64,000 nucleotides of DNA from Verrucomicrobiota bacterium. GTDB taxonomy: Bacteria > Verrucomicrobiota > Verrucomicrobiia > Limisphaerales > UBA9464. This document shows positions 8,601-16,047 of the stretch, one piece after another. The notes beneath the pieces were generated by a model. The model was given only the letters and a program-made list of their open reading frames with translations, was not told the DNA's origin and made no database searches. The stretch covers positions 28,070-92,069 of the forward strand of contig JAFLEF010000029.1 of the NCBI GenBank assembly GCA_017309115.1. Direction: 5' to 3'. A program made the translations under genes and the position numbers. How positions within the stretch are numbered: position 1 is the first letter of the stretch; each line of letters starts with the position of its first letter.

Positions 8601-9795
8601 TGCCCGGTTGAACGAGCTGATACCGCAAGGTGACTCCGGCGACGCCGTCGGGATCGGTGATGCGAGCGGAGACGACGACGGGAACTCCCGGTGTCGGCTG
8701 CTCCGGGGTGTGCTGCACCTGGCGAATCTGCGGCGGAACCACCGTGGTGAAGACCGAGTTGGTCGCCCCTGGAGTTCCCGCGCTAGCCCCGGCGATCAGC
8801 TCGGCATCGATCAACAGATCGGAACTCCCGAGGGAGGTATTGAAGACCTGCAGCGCCAAGACATTGGTTCCCACCCGAAGTCCGGAGGAACCTTCGAGGG
8901 AGAACTCTTGAAACGAGGCCGGTTCGGGAGCGTTCTCGGTGACGAAGCCGGACTCGCTTGCGCCGCCATTGAACACCGGGGTGCCGCTGGTGCGCAGCGA
9001 AGGCGTGACGGGAACGCCGTTGATCCACGCCACGCAGCCATCATCCACCCGGAGTCGCAGCACCGCCCCGCTCGGAACTCCACCGGGCGGCAGGACGAAG
9101 GTCTTGCGAAGGAAGACCGACCAGTACACGCCCTGCATCCCGGTGAGCGGCGTGAGGATATCCGGTTCCCCGTAGCCCAGCGGCAGCCGACCGGCCGTTT
9201 GCCAAGTGGCATCCTCGACAAAGGCGGTGGTTCGCCAGGCGCTCGTGGGCGCCGACGCCTCGGAGGTACCGGGGCGGAAGCGCCAGTCGGACGCTCCGCG
9301 CGGAATCAGAACCCGGGTCGCGCCCGAGCGCCAGGAGCCGCCCAAGTCGTTGTCGAGCGACGGATTCAGGAGTTCCAGGCTGGGTCCTTCGCCCCGAGCA
9401 GACGTCGGCCAGGGAAACCCGGCGCCAAAAGTCACTTCATCGATGACTTGTCCGGTGGCATTCCGCAGCTGAATCCGTTCGCCACTATTGCGGAGGGAAC
9501 CCGTCCAGGGACCCAGGGGAACCTGCGCGTACTTCGCCTGAAAGTGGGCCGTGTTCTGGGCCACCACCCGGAAGCCCCCGGCCGGTATTGAAGTTCCCGC
9601 CGGAAAGGTGAACTCCACGCCGTCCTCCAACCGCCAGCCCCCCAGCTCAACCGGCGTTGGGCCGACATTGTGCAATTCGATGAATTCCTCCTGCCGGGTC
9701 CGGTCCGCCGGGTCGTAATGGATCTCGTTGATGACGACCTGGGCGCGAGCCACGAAGGCAGCACAGACGGACAGGAGCTGGAGGAGACGCCACAT
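5680..9795 (-). CDS. Giant secreted CotH-kinase / lamin-tail domain protein
   Basis: 1371 residues from the ATG at 9795, chosen because it opens a clean signal peptide (MWRLLQLLSVCAAFVARAQ). In-frame starts 17 and 45 codons upstream lack one. Domain order: lamin-tail domain (about 17-125), a beta-sandwich region, CotH kinase-like domain (about 490-870, with SGKNKWRFRFNRARGF and a WDLDMMYFPETHW metal-site-like block), Ig-like repeats, second lamin-tail domain (about 1075-1190) and a C-terminal DADGDGLPNLLEYLL calcium-type repeat. CotH proteins elsewhere phosphorylate spore or secreted proteins; the target here is unknown. It is transcribed divergently from the sigma-factor fusion, with about 150 bases between starts. 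Confidence 0.85.
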   Translation of the reverse strand: MWRLLQLLSVCAAFVARAQVVINEIHYDPADRTRQEEFIELHNVGPTPVELGGWRLEDGVEFTFPAGTSIPAGGFRVVAQNTAHFQAKYAQVPLGPWTGSLRNSGERIQLRNATGQVIDEVTFGAGFPWPTSARGEGPSLELLNPSLDNDLGGSWRSGATRVLIPRGASDWRFRPGTSEASAPTSAWRTTAFVEDATWQTAGRLPLGYGEPDILTPLTGMQGVYWSVFLRKTFVLPPGGVPSGAVLRLRVDDGCVAWINGVPVTPSLRTSGTPVFNGGASESGFVTENAPEPASFQEFSLEGSSGLRVGTNVLALQVFNTSLGSSDLLIDAELIAGASAGTPGATNSVFTTVVPPQIRQVQHTPEQPTPGVPVVVSARITDPDGVAGVTLRYQLVQPGSYLRKSDPAYETSWSEVPMNDAGTGGDAVAGDGTFSATLPALLQEHRRLIRYRITATDGTAAVSVPYPDDEQPNFAYFVYGGLPAWTARNRPPSGTPTTFPPSLLSSLPAYHLLVNESDVLNSQYNGSFDTVRMWGTLVYDGQVYDHIRYHNKGSASTYQSGKNKWRFRFNRARGFAARDSWGRPYSQTWDTFTMHACASPWNPVFRGWAGLDEVVSARIFEFAGAPSPKMHHLGLRVIRRAAESATAGVTVSDPFSPSGSFDGQYSSDLWGLYLAVEDPDGSFLDERELPDGSVYHIVGNEGDKTHQGATHPRDVSDWNSFRDGSQSRTANTPANEAWWRANLDLPSYYGFHAANRITGNVDLREGWNHYFYHRGSDGRWLPIPWDLDMMYFPETHWSGTIDQRNCLTIPSIRLELRNRCRELLDLICEDASITGGQIGQLVEEYRRIIQPAGESAGWDVLDQYLWNYHPRTTGGHTGRFYLPRVAGDDRIGGSWTRTYATADFAGVCRFLVDYATDTDPTGFSVGDGDQRGYGYNYLELEAADPAVPQRPTLGFSGRNGFPVNDLTFTASDFADPQGAESFAGVQWRLGEIAAPGVSGYRDGDPFTYEATELYRTAVISNRVTNLRFPVSVCQPGHTYRARVRYLDNTGRWSRWSPAVQFVAGVPDVALYRTALVVSELNYNPAPATPAEFAAGFSSDDFEWIELNNVGTAPLDLTGLQFNEGIDFVFPDGWTIPAGGYALAVRNRAAFRSRYGMNWESLIAGETADNFRNSGERVTLSYGAATPILSFAYGDSAPWPAEADGEGRTLTLRQPTLRPDPNLPASWKASAALGGSPGSGEGTSFYAWKVAYPGVVNPVDDADGDGLPNLLEYLLNSHPLLPATTRLLSGELRTLTVKGVPGEYLTVSFTRRLDLVGASWRAEFAGEVSGVWQPGVLAQSIPMSEGVTELWRSPEPVTERSTQFGRLSLELVQ

Positions 9796-9949
9796 GGACC
9801 ACGGTGACGCTAGCCATAGCGGGCCATTGCGCAATGTCCTCCTCATGGCATCCCCGAATTGGATGCCAGCGCCTCCCTGGTCCGCGAACGCGATTGGGAC
9901 AAATGGTGCCGCGTTACTTTCCCCGGTCACCGGGGATAGGATTACAGTG

Positions 9950-12205
9950 ATGACGGACGGGGAATTGTTGAGCGCTTATGCGCACGAGGGATCGGAAAGC
10001 GCCTTTGCGACGCTGGTGAGCCGCTACGTGGGCTTGGTCCATTCCGTGGCCAGTCGGCAGATTCCCGACTCAGCCCTGGCCGAAGACATTACCCAGTCCG
10101 TATTCGTCCTCCTCGCCCGCCAAGCGCGCCGCCTGACGAAACATCCGTCACTGGCTGGGTGGCTTCACCAGACGGCCTGGCAGATGGCGGCCCGGGCGAC
10201 CCGGGCAGAAATCCGGAGACGTCGCCGGGAAATCGCAGCCAGCCAAACCCTCTACGACGGTCCCGCCATGCCCACCCCTCCCGACCCAACCCTGCTCGTC
10301 TCGCTGCTCGACGAGGCTTTGCAGGATCTGCCCGAACCGGACCGCACCGCGATCGTCCAACGTTACCTGCTCCGTCGACCCTTTCGCGAAGTGGGCGCAG
10401 CCCTGGGAACGACCGACGCCGCGGCGAAGATGCGCGTTCGGCGCGCCCTGGATCATTTGAGGAACTGGCTGGCCCGCCGGGGAATCACGTGTTCGCCAGC
10501 GGCGCTCGCCAGCGCCCTAACGCACCAGGGAATGACCTCGGTTTCACCGGCCCTGGCGGCCCGCGTTACCAGCGCCGCCCTGCAAACCGGGGGCGCGCTT
10601 CCACTTTCCCTGTTTCTCCAAGGCTTACTCAGCGTCATGAATGGAACCAAACTGACTGTAATCGTCATCTCCGCGGCCCTCATCGCTGCGTTTTCGATCG
10701 CGACCTCTCGTCTGTGGCGCGGAAGCCTGGCCGGACACGAGGACTCCAGCCAGCCGAGCGTCGATGGCGGAACACAGGATTTATCGGCTCAAAAGGCACT
10801 TGGAGCCCAGCGGCGATTGGGGGATGCACCGCCAAAACAACCGGTCATGGCGGAGGATTTAACGCTCGCCCGTCAGCGCTTGCGCGAGGCGTTGACGGCT
10901 CCTCCGCTAGAGGATGAAAAATTTCCCGGTCCGAATCCCGCCGTACTTGAGGCGATGACGGCGTTTGGGAATTGGCAGGGTGAGCTGTTTGTCGCCCTTC
11001 AAGAAGTGCTTCTGGATCCCAACACGAGTCACCCGAAACAATACCTCGTACAGACTCGTGCGTTTGACGCCCTGGGGAGCATGGACAAAAACCTTCCGAG
11101 GTTGCTCCCCTTCCTGTGGCAGGCCACGCATGAAGGGAATTGGGGCGGTCGGCTCGGCGCCTTCATGGCCCTCAAAAGACTGGGCTTTGATTCCTCGGAC
11201 CTGCCCGCGTTAACCCGGCTCCTCCGGGAATCGTCCACTGGCGGTTCTCCCGCCCTGCGGATGTTTCTTCCAGAGGCGATTCAAGAGTTGATCCTTCGGA
11301 ATCCTACCGCCGCCTCGGAGCATTTAGGGGGACTCGTTCAAACCCTTAACGAGGCGAGTGATCTCAGGACCCGCTTCAGCGCCGCCAGCACTCTGTTAGG
11401 AACCCCGTCCGTCGTCGATTCGCGGGTGATCGAAACCCTCCGTCAGGGACTACGGGAAGGGCTGAATGTCTCTCCCACGGACTACCGCGGAATGTATGTG
11501 AACGCCGCCATCCAGCATGCGAGGGCCGCGGCCGAAGCGGCGAAACCACTCGTTCCCGACCTGCTCGTCGTGGCGCGCACCAGCCATAAAGACTACGAGC
11601 GGGATCAAGCTTGGCAGGCGATTGATCAAATCCAACCGGAACTACGGACGGAACTGCCAGATCTCGACGAAGCGCTGACCCGGATCGCGGGGGTCCAACA
11701 GCTCCGCGAGACCGTGACCGACGGTTTTGGAACGCAGGAGGATCTGGTTCGCGCCTTGAGCGAACCGGCGACCGCATTGAAAGCCGCCATCAGCCTCGGC
11801 GAAAGCGGCGTGAACGCACCCGAGATCATTCCGGCCATGCTCGCCGCCCTCCCGTCGATGAAGGAGGAGGATCGGGAGAAAGTGGTTAAAGCGATTAGGC
11901 AGCTCAATCCGCAGATGACGGTCGAGCGGGTTCCCTCGGACGTGATGGTTGAAGGAGTGATTTTCGCCAATTCCGCCTTGGATCGGCGACCCAACGCCCT
12001 GCGGGATCCGCGGGTCGAGCAAGTGCTACTGGATCAAGAGGCGTTCAACACGTGGCGCACGCCCGACGAGATTCTGGGGGTCATGAAGAAGCTGGCGGAG
12101 CTGGATGCCGAGACGGCGCGCGCCTTCGCGGACGGCTTGGCGGAGAAGGACGCCGTTCTGGCCAGCCGAGCCCGGCAGTTTCTCCCGCCCGCCACTCCAC
12201 CGTGA
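9950..12205 (+). CDS. ECF-type sigma factor fused to a transmembrane segment and a helical-repeat domain
   Basis: 751 residues from the ATG at 9950, which opens MTDGELLSAYAHEGSESAF, a typical ECF beginning. Region 2 covers about residues 10-80 (FATLVSRYVGLVHSV, ALAEDITQSVFVLLARQA). Region 4 covers about 115-175 (LQDLPEPDRTAIVQRYL, FREVGAALGTTDAAAKMRV). A hydrophobic segment (about 235-253, LTVIVISAALIAAFSIATSR) could cross the membrane. The remaining 500 residues are alpha-helical with repeated leucine-rich helices that look HEAT-like. Such fusions are typical of this lineage and suggest a membrane-tethered sigma factor whose extracytoplasmic part senses envelope state. No separate anti-sigma gene is adjacent; a lipoprotein gene follows. 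Confidence 0.8.
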   Translation: MTDGELLSAYAHEGSESAFATLVSRYVGLVHSVASRQIPDSALAEDITQSVFVLLARQARRLTKHPSLAGWLHQTAWQMAARATRAEIRRRRREIAASQTLYDGPAMPTPPDPTLLVSLLDEALQDLPEPDRTAIVQRYLLRRPFREVGAALGTTDAAAKMRVRRALDHLRNWLARRGITCSPAALASALTHQGMTSVSPALAARVTSAALQTGGALPLSLFLQGLLSVMNGTKLTVIVISAALIAAFSIATSRLWRGSLAGHEDSSQPSVDGGTQDLSAQKALGAQRRLGDAPPKQPVMAEDLTLARQRLREALTAPPLEDEKFPGPNPAVLEAMTAFGNWQGELFVALQEVLLDPNTSHPKQYLVQTRAFDALGSMDKNLPRLLPFLWQATHEGNWGGRLGAFMALKRLGFDSSDLPALTRLLRESSTGGSPALRMFLPEAIQELILRNPTAASEHLGGLVQTLNEASDLRTRFSAASTLLGTPSVVDSRVIETLRQGLREGLNVSPTDYRGMYVNAAIQHARAAAEAAKPLVPDLLVVARTSHKDYERDQAWQAIDQIQPELRTELPDLDEALTRIAGVQQLRETVTDGFGTQEDLVRALSEPATALKAAISLGESGVNAPEIIPAMLAALPSMKEEDREKVVKAIRQLNPQMTVERVPSDVMVEGVIFANSALDRRPNALRDPRVEQVLLDQEAFNTWRTPDEILGVMKKLAELDAETARAFADGLAEKDAVLASRARQFLPPATPP

Positions 12206-12306
12206 ATTCGTTTTCAGCCGTACGAACTTCGTTGATGACGCTCCGCGTTCCTTCCGTCGGAAAGGTCGCTCTGTTCGCAGGCCCTTTCAGAATCTCACCA
12301 AATCCT

Positions 12307-13047
12307 ATGAAACTTCGATCCTGCCGCCTCGTGGCAGCGCTGGCTCCTCTGCTTCTGCTGAGCGCCTGCGCCCAGCCCTCCCGGCCTTCTTCCCCCTCCA
12401 CCCCGCCGGTGGTTCGAGGCCAGATCCTGTTCGAAGGGGAGGTCCCACCCACCCGGTACACCACGCCGCCTCCGCCCTTGGATGCCGTCTTCCCGCAGGG
12501 CATTCCGTACACGCGCTACCAGGTCAGCCCAGATCGCGGTCTGGCCGAAGTGGTCGTGTCCGTGGTGAATCCACCTGCTGATCGCCCTGCGCCGCCGACC
12601 TCGCCTCAGTTCATGAGCATCTCCAACACGATTTGCGTTCCGCGCGTGTTGGCCGTTCAAACCAACCAGACGGTGGTGTTCCAGGTGCGGGGCGATCGGA
12701 TGTTCAACCTGAACGCCACTTCAGGCCGCCCCGGCGGAGGGTTTAATCAGGCAGTGACCGGAAACATGGATTTCGAGCGGGTGTTTCCGGAGGCCGGAGC
12801 GCGGTATCGGCTCATGGACAATGTGCACGTCTGGCTCACCGCCACCATCTGGGCCTTCGATCACCCGTGGTTCGCCGTCACGGATGCCAAGGGAACCTTC
12901 GAACTGCCGCCCCTGCCGCCCGGTCGCTACACCGTTCAGATTGAGCATCGGGCCGCGGGACGAATCACCCGGGAGATTGAGGTCCCCGGGGCAGGCGAAT
13001 CGCTGGTTTGGACCCTTCCGGCCAAAACAAATCCGGCGGAACTCTGA
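12307..13047 (+). CDS. Exported lipoprotein with plastocyanin-like and carboxypeptidase-regulatory-like parts
   Basis: 246 residues from the ATG at 12307. The signal peptide ends in a LLLLSAC lipobox. The mature protein begins with a Pro/Ser linker, then VVRGQILFEGEVPP. A middle part (ICVPRVLAVQTNQTVVFQV, with a later VHVWLTATIWAFDHPWFAVTD) resembles the cupredoxin-like or methylamine-utilisation type of beta-sandwich. The end, GTFELPPLPPGRYTVQIEHR, is the usual carboxypeptidase regulatory-like strand pattern. Canonical type I copper ligands are not convincingly visible. It lies 101 bases after the sigma fusion on the same strand and could be cotranscribed with it. Confidence 0.65.
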   Translation: MKLRSCRLVAALAPLLLLSACAQPSRPSSPSTPPVVRGQILFEGEVPPTRYTTPPPPLDAVFPQGIPYTRYQVSPDRGLAEVVVSVVNPPADRPAPPTSPQFMSISNTICVPRVLAVQTNQTVVFQVRGDRMFNLNATSGRPGGGFNQAVTGNMDFERVFPEAGARYRLMDNVHVWLTATIWAFDHPWFAVTDAKGTFELPPLPPGRYTVQIEHRAAGRITREIEVPGAGESLVWTLPAKTNPAEL

Positions 13048-13107
13048 CGAGTCCCGCCGGTTGCGAAACACTCCGCCCGTTCGCGAAGCGTTGTTGATCG
13101 ATCCATT

Positions 13108-14523
13108 CTACTCCACTGCCTGGACCTGCGGAATTTTCCAACTGCCGTCCAACAACGACGGCGGGGTCGTCTTCGGCCAATAGAGTCGCATCATGAGGAT
13201 GAATTGATCCTTGGGCGCAGGCAGCCAGTTGGATTCCTTGTCGGCTCCCGGACTCTCATTCTGGATGTAGAGATCCACCGAACCGTCGGCGTTGGGCTTC
13301 AGATTCTGGCGGGCGCTGATGCTGTATCGATTCAGAGGATTGGCGACGAAGAAGTAATCCTTGTCGTACATGGTCAGGGACCAGAATCCATTGGCCGGTG
13401 GCAGCTGGCCTTTCGGAAAGTGCATCACGTACTGTTTCTGACCCGAATAGGTACCGAGAATTGAGGGCCCTTCGGAGGTCGGATACACCGCATCCTCGGG
13501 ACGATTGGCGCCAAGCCCGATAGCGGTGATCAAGGCGCGTTGCAGGTACTTCGTTCCGTAGACTCCAGTTTCGGTGGTGAAGAGCCAGCCGTTATGGAAC
13601 TTGAGGTCACCCGCGATGATGCCTTCCTTCATCCACCGCATGATTCGATCCACTCCCATCTTCGGGACCACCGAAAACGCATCTTTGGCCAACGGCCCGA
13701 GCTTTTCGCGGTTGAAGGGCTGACCCGGCACAATTCCAAGCTTCGCCATTTTGGCCAGCATCGGCTTGTCGGCGGCCGCCGGCGGATTGTCCTTCATCAA
13801 CTTCGCCAACAGCGTGAAGTACTCATCCACGCCCAACGAGTTGACCTGTTCCCGGACCGCCGTCTTCATGTCGATGGTGGGGTCCACGACTCCTGGAGGT
13901 GGGGTGTAGGGCTTGCCGTAGGAGCTGAGGGGCACCACGGAAATTTGGTCCTGCAACGCGTGCACCGCCGCGTAGTCCTCCGGCGTCCCGGTGCAATAGA
14001 TGCGGCCCAACAGCCAAACCAACGAGGTCGGCGACTTGTATTCTTTCACGCCCGCTGGCAGGGATCCTTTCCAGCCCGGCCCGGTGATGGCGTAGGTTTG
14101 TGCCCCGGTTCCCGTGGTTCGCTTGCCCGGCACCTGGAACACGTCGGTCCATCCGTCGAGCATCGGGAACAGGTAATACCGGCCCTTGGCGTCCGGCAGA
14201 CTCAGCACCCATGGCTCCTTGCCCACGTCAATGAAGGCCGTGGTGTACAACGTGTCGGCGTTGGGTGCGGTGACATCACGGAACGAGGCATCCGGATACT
14301 CTCGCATCCGGACGAACTGCCCCATGGGAGCCCGGCTCCCATTGGGTTCGCGAACATTGGTCATGACCCGACGGGTCATCTCCATGGTGACCAGCGGATA
14401 GCCGTACACGTAGGCGTCAATCCCATCTGGGACCGCTTCAAACGCGTTCTCCTTGGCCTGAAGAACCCAAGGCGCAAACGCCAGAACGGCGCAGGCGAGG
14501 ATACTTTGTAGACTTGTTTTCAT
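13108..14523 (-). CDS. DUF1254/DUF1214 exported protein (copy A)
   Basis: 471 residues from the ATG at 14523, with a signal peptide cleaved near VLQAKE. The N-terminal DUF1254 part carries YVYGYPLVTMEMTRRV and NADTLYTTAFIDV. The C-terminal DUF1214 part carries FWSLTMYDKDYFFVANPLN, then ESPGADKESNWLPAP and FILMMRLYWP, the hallmark end of the family. Function is unknown. It is the last gene of a four-gene minus-strand string with a paralogue 44 bases upstream and an arylsulfatase before that. A start five codons earlier (14538) is also possible. Confidence 0.88.
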   Translation of the reverse strand: MKTSLQSILACAVLAFAPWVLQAKENAFEAVPDGIDAYVYGYPLVTMEMTRRVMTNVREPNGSRAPMGQFVRMREYPDASFRDVTAPNADTLYTTAFIDVGKEPWVLSLPDAKGRYYLFPMLDGWTDVFQVPGKRTTGTGAQTYAITGPGWKGSLPAGVKEYKSPTSLVWLLGRIYCTGTPEDYAAVHALQDQISVVPLSSYGKPYTPPPGVVDPTIDMKTAVREQVNSLGVDEYFTLLAKLMKDNPPAAADKPMLAKMAKLGIVPGQPFNREKLGPLAKDAFSVVPKMGVDRIMRWMKEGIIAGDLKFHNGWLFTTETGVYGTKYLQRALITAIGLGANRPEDAVYPTSEGPSILGTYSGQKQYVMHFPKGQLPPANGFWSLTMYDKDYFFVANPLNRYSISARQNLKPNADGSVDLYIQNESPGADKESNWLPAPKDQFILMMRLYWPKTTPPSLLDGSWKIPQVQAVE

Positions 14524-14567
14524 AGGACTCACGTTCATCCGGGAAACTCTCCCGCGCCGTCACGCGG

Positions 14568-16004
14568 TCAGTTGACCTTCACGACCCCGGGCGGATTCCA
14601 ACTGCCCGAACCCGCCGGCAGAATGGAAGGAGACTCCGTACGTGGCCAATACAGCCGCATGACCAAATACGCCGTGTCGTTCGGAGCCGGCAGCCAGTTG
14701 GCTTCCTTGTCAGCTCCGGGGCTGTCCTTCTGGATGTAGAGGGTCAGGGAACCGTCGGGGTTACGCTTCATCGACGGCACCATTGGGGAGTTGATCAGGT
14801 AGCGATTAATCGGGTTCTTGATCAAGAATTGGGTTTTGCCGTCATACATCGTCACCGACCAGAACGCGTTGACCGGCGGCGTCTGACCCGCCGGGAAGGT
14901 CAAGGTATAGCGATGCTTGCTGGTATCGAGGACCGCGCCGGAGACATCCTGCCGGGTCATCGGATACATCGCCTCGTCGGCATTGTTGCCGTAGATTCCA
15001 CCTTCAGCAGCGGCGGCGCGTTTCAGCCAATCGCCGTTATAGAACTCGGCATCGCCGAAGAGGGAGCCAACCTTCCAGTTATTGATATTCTTCATGCCGC
15101 TTTCCAGATAGGCCGCCACTTTGGCCTCGCCGGATTTTACGCCGGCCAAGACGGCCGCACGCTGTTCGGGCGTCAACGCGTTAGCGGAAGTCTTCTTGCC
15201 GGGACCAATGCCGAGGTGGGCCATCTTCGCCCGAATGTCCCGGTCCAGAGACGACTCCGGCACGAACTCCAAAGCCGCATCGAGATACGCCAAAAAGTTT
15301 TCCTTAATGCCCTTGGTCGTGGCCGGGAGGAAATTGATCTTGGGGGCGGCCGGAGGAGCCGGACGATTCAGATACGCCGACAACGGCCGAACTTTGTATC
15401 CCGACTGCACTTTGACCACGTTCGGCATGTCATCCGGATTGAACAACTGGGTCCGGAAGATGGTGAGCCCGAAGGGCGTCGTGGAATGGAACACTTTCTT
15501 GATTCCGGGAGGAACCGATCCCTTCCAATCCGGACCCACGACCAGGAAGTCTCCCGCGTCATTGCCCGTCGCGCGACTGCCGATGTAGCCGTAGTTGTAG
15601 GTGTTCCCGTCCGTCAACTGGACCGAGTAGTAGCGGGATTTCTCCACCGCCGGAACGGAGATCACCATGGGCTCAGCTCGCAGATCGAGCCACAGCATGG
15701 AATACGGCGTGTCACTGTTGGGGGTCACGACCGCCGTATCTTTGTAGGTAAATACCCGCGCTTCATTCGCGATGGTGTTGAACGGGCCCTTGTACTGGGA
15801 CGAGTTTTTGTCGACGCAAAACTCGTTCATGACCGCATAGTTCATCACCAAGGGCAGACCATAAATAAAGGTCTCCTCGGCGATGGCTTGAATCTCCTTA
15901 GGAGACGGCGCGGCAGCTTGGACTGTGACGGAACTGGTCTGCCATCCGGCAAACAGCACTGAAGCCGCGAGTAAAATACTCGAGGAATTGTTTTTGGGTG
16001 TCAT
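14568..16004 (-). CDS. DUF1254/DUF1214 exported protein (copy B)
   Basis: 478 residues with an N-terminal signal peptide ending near VTVQAA. It has the same two-part layout as its downstream neighbour: ETFIYGLPLVMNYAVMNEF and NSDTPYSMLWLDLRAEP in the DUF1254 part, and FWSVTMYDGKTQFLIKNPIN, DSPGADKEANWLPAP and YLVMRLYWPR in the DUF1214 part. The copies match only in blocks and differ in the middle, so they are old paralogues rather than a recent duplication. The gene follows the sulfatase by 43 bases and is probably in its transcript. Function is unknown; a role in processing the sulfatase substrate is inference from context only. Confidence 0.88.
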   Translation of the reverse strand: MTPKNNSSSILLAASVLFAGWQTSSVTVQAAAPSPKEIQAIAEETFIYGLPLVMNYAVMNEFCVDKNSSQYKGPFNTIANEARVFTYKDTAVVTPNSDTPYSMLWLDLRAEPMVISVPAVEKSRYYSVQLTDGNTYNYGYIGSRATGNDAGDFLVVGPDWKGSVPPGIKKVFHSTTPFGLTIFRTQLFNPDDMPNVVKVQSGYKVRPLSAYLNRPAPPAAPKINFLPATTKGIKENFLAYLDAALEFVPESSLDRDIRAKMAHLGIGPGKKTSANALTPEQRAAVLAGVKSGEAKVAAYLESGMKNINNWKVGSLFGDAEFYNGDWLKRAAAAEGGIYGNNADEAMYPMTRQDVSGAVLDTSKHRYTLTFPAGQTPPVNAFWSVTMYDGKTQFLIKNPINRYLINSPMVPSMKRNPDGSLTLYIQKDSPGADKEANWLPAPNDTAYLVMRLYWPRTESPSILPAGSGSWNPPGVVKVN

Positions 16005-16047
16005 GTGAGATAGTCGGGAAGAAAGAAAGAAAGAGGTAAGGCTGGAA

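Noticed and set aside
7480-9591. 703-codon open frame on the plus strand opposite the CotH gene
   Set aside because: It mirrors the codon structure of the CotH gene in GC-rich DNA; the translation is Arg/Gly/Pro-rich and shows no domain, while the opposite strand has clear lamin-tail and CotH domains.
14829-15962. 377-codon open frame opposite DUF1254 copy B
   Set aside because: Arg/His/Gly-rich translation without domains; DUF1254/DUF1214 motifs are on the other strand.
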